NCBI RefSeq assembly: GCF_000452705.1
Contig: NZ_CP007014.1
Span: 682,001 to 746,000, forward strand
DNA length: 64,000 nucleotides
Reading direction: 5' to 3'
Source: Pseudomonas syringae CC1557
Lineage (GTDB): Bacteria > Pseudomonadota > Gammaproteobacteria > Pseudomonadales > Pseudomonadaceae
The notes beneath the pieces were generated by a model. That model made no database searches and was not told the origin of the DNA. It was given only the letters and a program-made list of their open reading frames with translations. A program made the translations under genes and the position numbers. This document shows, one piece after another, positions 63,707-64,000 of this stretch (within the stretch, counting starts at the first letter, position 1; each line of letters begins with the position of its first letter).

Positions 63707-64000
63707 TCAGGCCCCGATTACACTTTGACCGCATACGCGCAAAACCTGGCCGCTTACCGCGCCGCTGCCGGGCTGGCTGAACCACGCCACGGCTTCGGCA
63801 ACATCCTGAGGCGAACCGCCCTGACCCAGCGTGCTCATGCGCCGACCCGCTTCGCGCAGAGTGAAAGGCATCTTGGCGGTCATCTTCGTTTCGATAAAAC
63901 CCGGTGCGATGGCGTTGATGCTGATACCGCGTGCCTTGAGCGCCGGGGCCATGGCGCGGGCGAAACCGATCAGCCCGGCCTTACTGGTGGTGTAGTTGGT
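63707..64000 (-). CDS. 3-oxoacyl-ACP reductase-like SDR (partial, window edge)
   Basis: The C-terminal part of a FabG-like short-chain reductase, starting beyond the window. The visible part begins at the active-site Tyr and Lys ([15 protein letters not shown]), then the substrate-side [15 protein letters not shown] and the C-terminal SGQVLRVCG. Upstream of the MaoC-like dehydratase, so the two may act on the same hydroxyacyl thioester. Confidence 0.9.
   Translation of the reverse strand, partial: TNYTTSKAGLIGFARAMAPALKARGISINAIAPGFIETKMTAKMPFTLREAGRRMSTLGQGGSPQDVAEAVAWFSQPGSGAVSGQVLRVCGQSVIGA

Overview
The window is a chromosomal segment of a fluorescent pseudomonad, most likely the Pseudomonas syringae group. 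Three things point there: GC-rich coding sequence; a gene order (mpl-ubiX, eutBC, ppa, xseB-ispA-dxs, ribA, thiL-nusB-ribH-ribBA-ribE-ribD-nrdR, then a zinc-regulated ABC operon) that I recall, reversed, from P. aeruginosa PAO1 around PA4013-PA4066; and intergenic repeats whose shadow translations (of the type VPTLCVGMHFVTLCV) are familiar from P. syringae annotations. No insertion sequence, tRNA, rRNA, CRISPR array or prophage was recognised.

Layout. 1-8 kb is accessory: a short-chain dehydrogenase, a zinc-ribbon membrane protein, a PAS-GAF-GGDEF-EAL protein beside a PhnD-like binding protein, two convergent lipoproteins and small hypotheticals. 8-12.4 kb is a self-contained tonB-exbB-exbD-TonB-dependent receptor operon with an inverted repeat upstream. 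12.5-18.9 kb holds an esterase/chloroperoxidase-type hydrolase, a large MscS channel, two overlapping nucleotide-sugar/epimerase genes and an OmpW porin. 18.9-22.2 kb is a four-gene zinc-starvation operon (DUF2796, ABC ATPase, permease, DUF3299) with a Zur-like operator and an internal terminator. 22.4-25.5 kb carries an NTF2-like protein, a CnoX-type thioredoxin, a methyltransferase and a YbaY-like lipoprotein.

25.6-32.3 kb is the nrdR-ribD-ribE-ribBA-ribH-nusB-thiL-ribA block: riboflavin synthesis together with transcription antitermination and thiamine phosphate kinase. The RibA half of RibBA lacks the zinc cysteines and a separate intact RibA lies downstream. 32.4-35.6 kb is xseB-ispA-dxs (isoprenoid precursors). 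35.7-39 kb carries a cystathionine beta-lyase type enzyme, a PDDEXK nuclease-domain protein and a YghU-type glutathione transferase.

39.1-45.3 kb is the least ordinary part: a decayed ORF, an autotransporter translationally coupled to a lipoprotein alpha/beta hydrolase, and a small regulatory island in which one intact Xre repressor sits between two HTH genes that each carry an in-frame nonsense codon, with a perfect 19-bp palindrome between the divergent pair. A LexA/S24-type repressor follows whose expected catalytic lysine reads as arginine.

45.7-63.7 kb returns to conserved housekeeping genes: ppa, mtfA, dedA, a GNAT, eutCB with an aldehyde dehydrogenase (ethanolamine to acetaldehyde to acetate), mpl, ubiX, a 12-MORN-repeat lipoprotein fused to a C13/caspase-like protease, MaoC proteins, lrgAB, a LON-domain protein, two tandem DUF4136 lipoproteins, cmoM, a MazG-like protein and the end of a FabG-like reductase cut by the window edge. 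A dispersed palindromic repeat occupies four intergenic regions (about 17.95, 50.97, 55.1-55.3 and 60.25 kb). No wholly new multi-gene system is evident; the MORN-C13 lipoprotein, the PhnD/GGDEF-EAL pair, the autotransporter-hydrolase pair and the decaying HTH island are the best candidates for follow-up.
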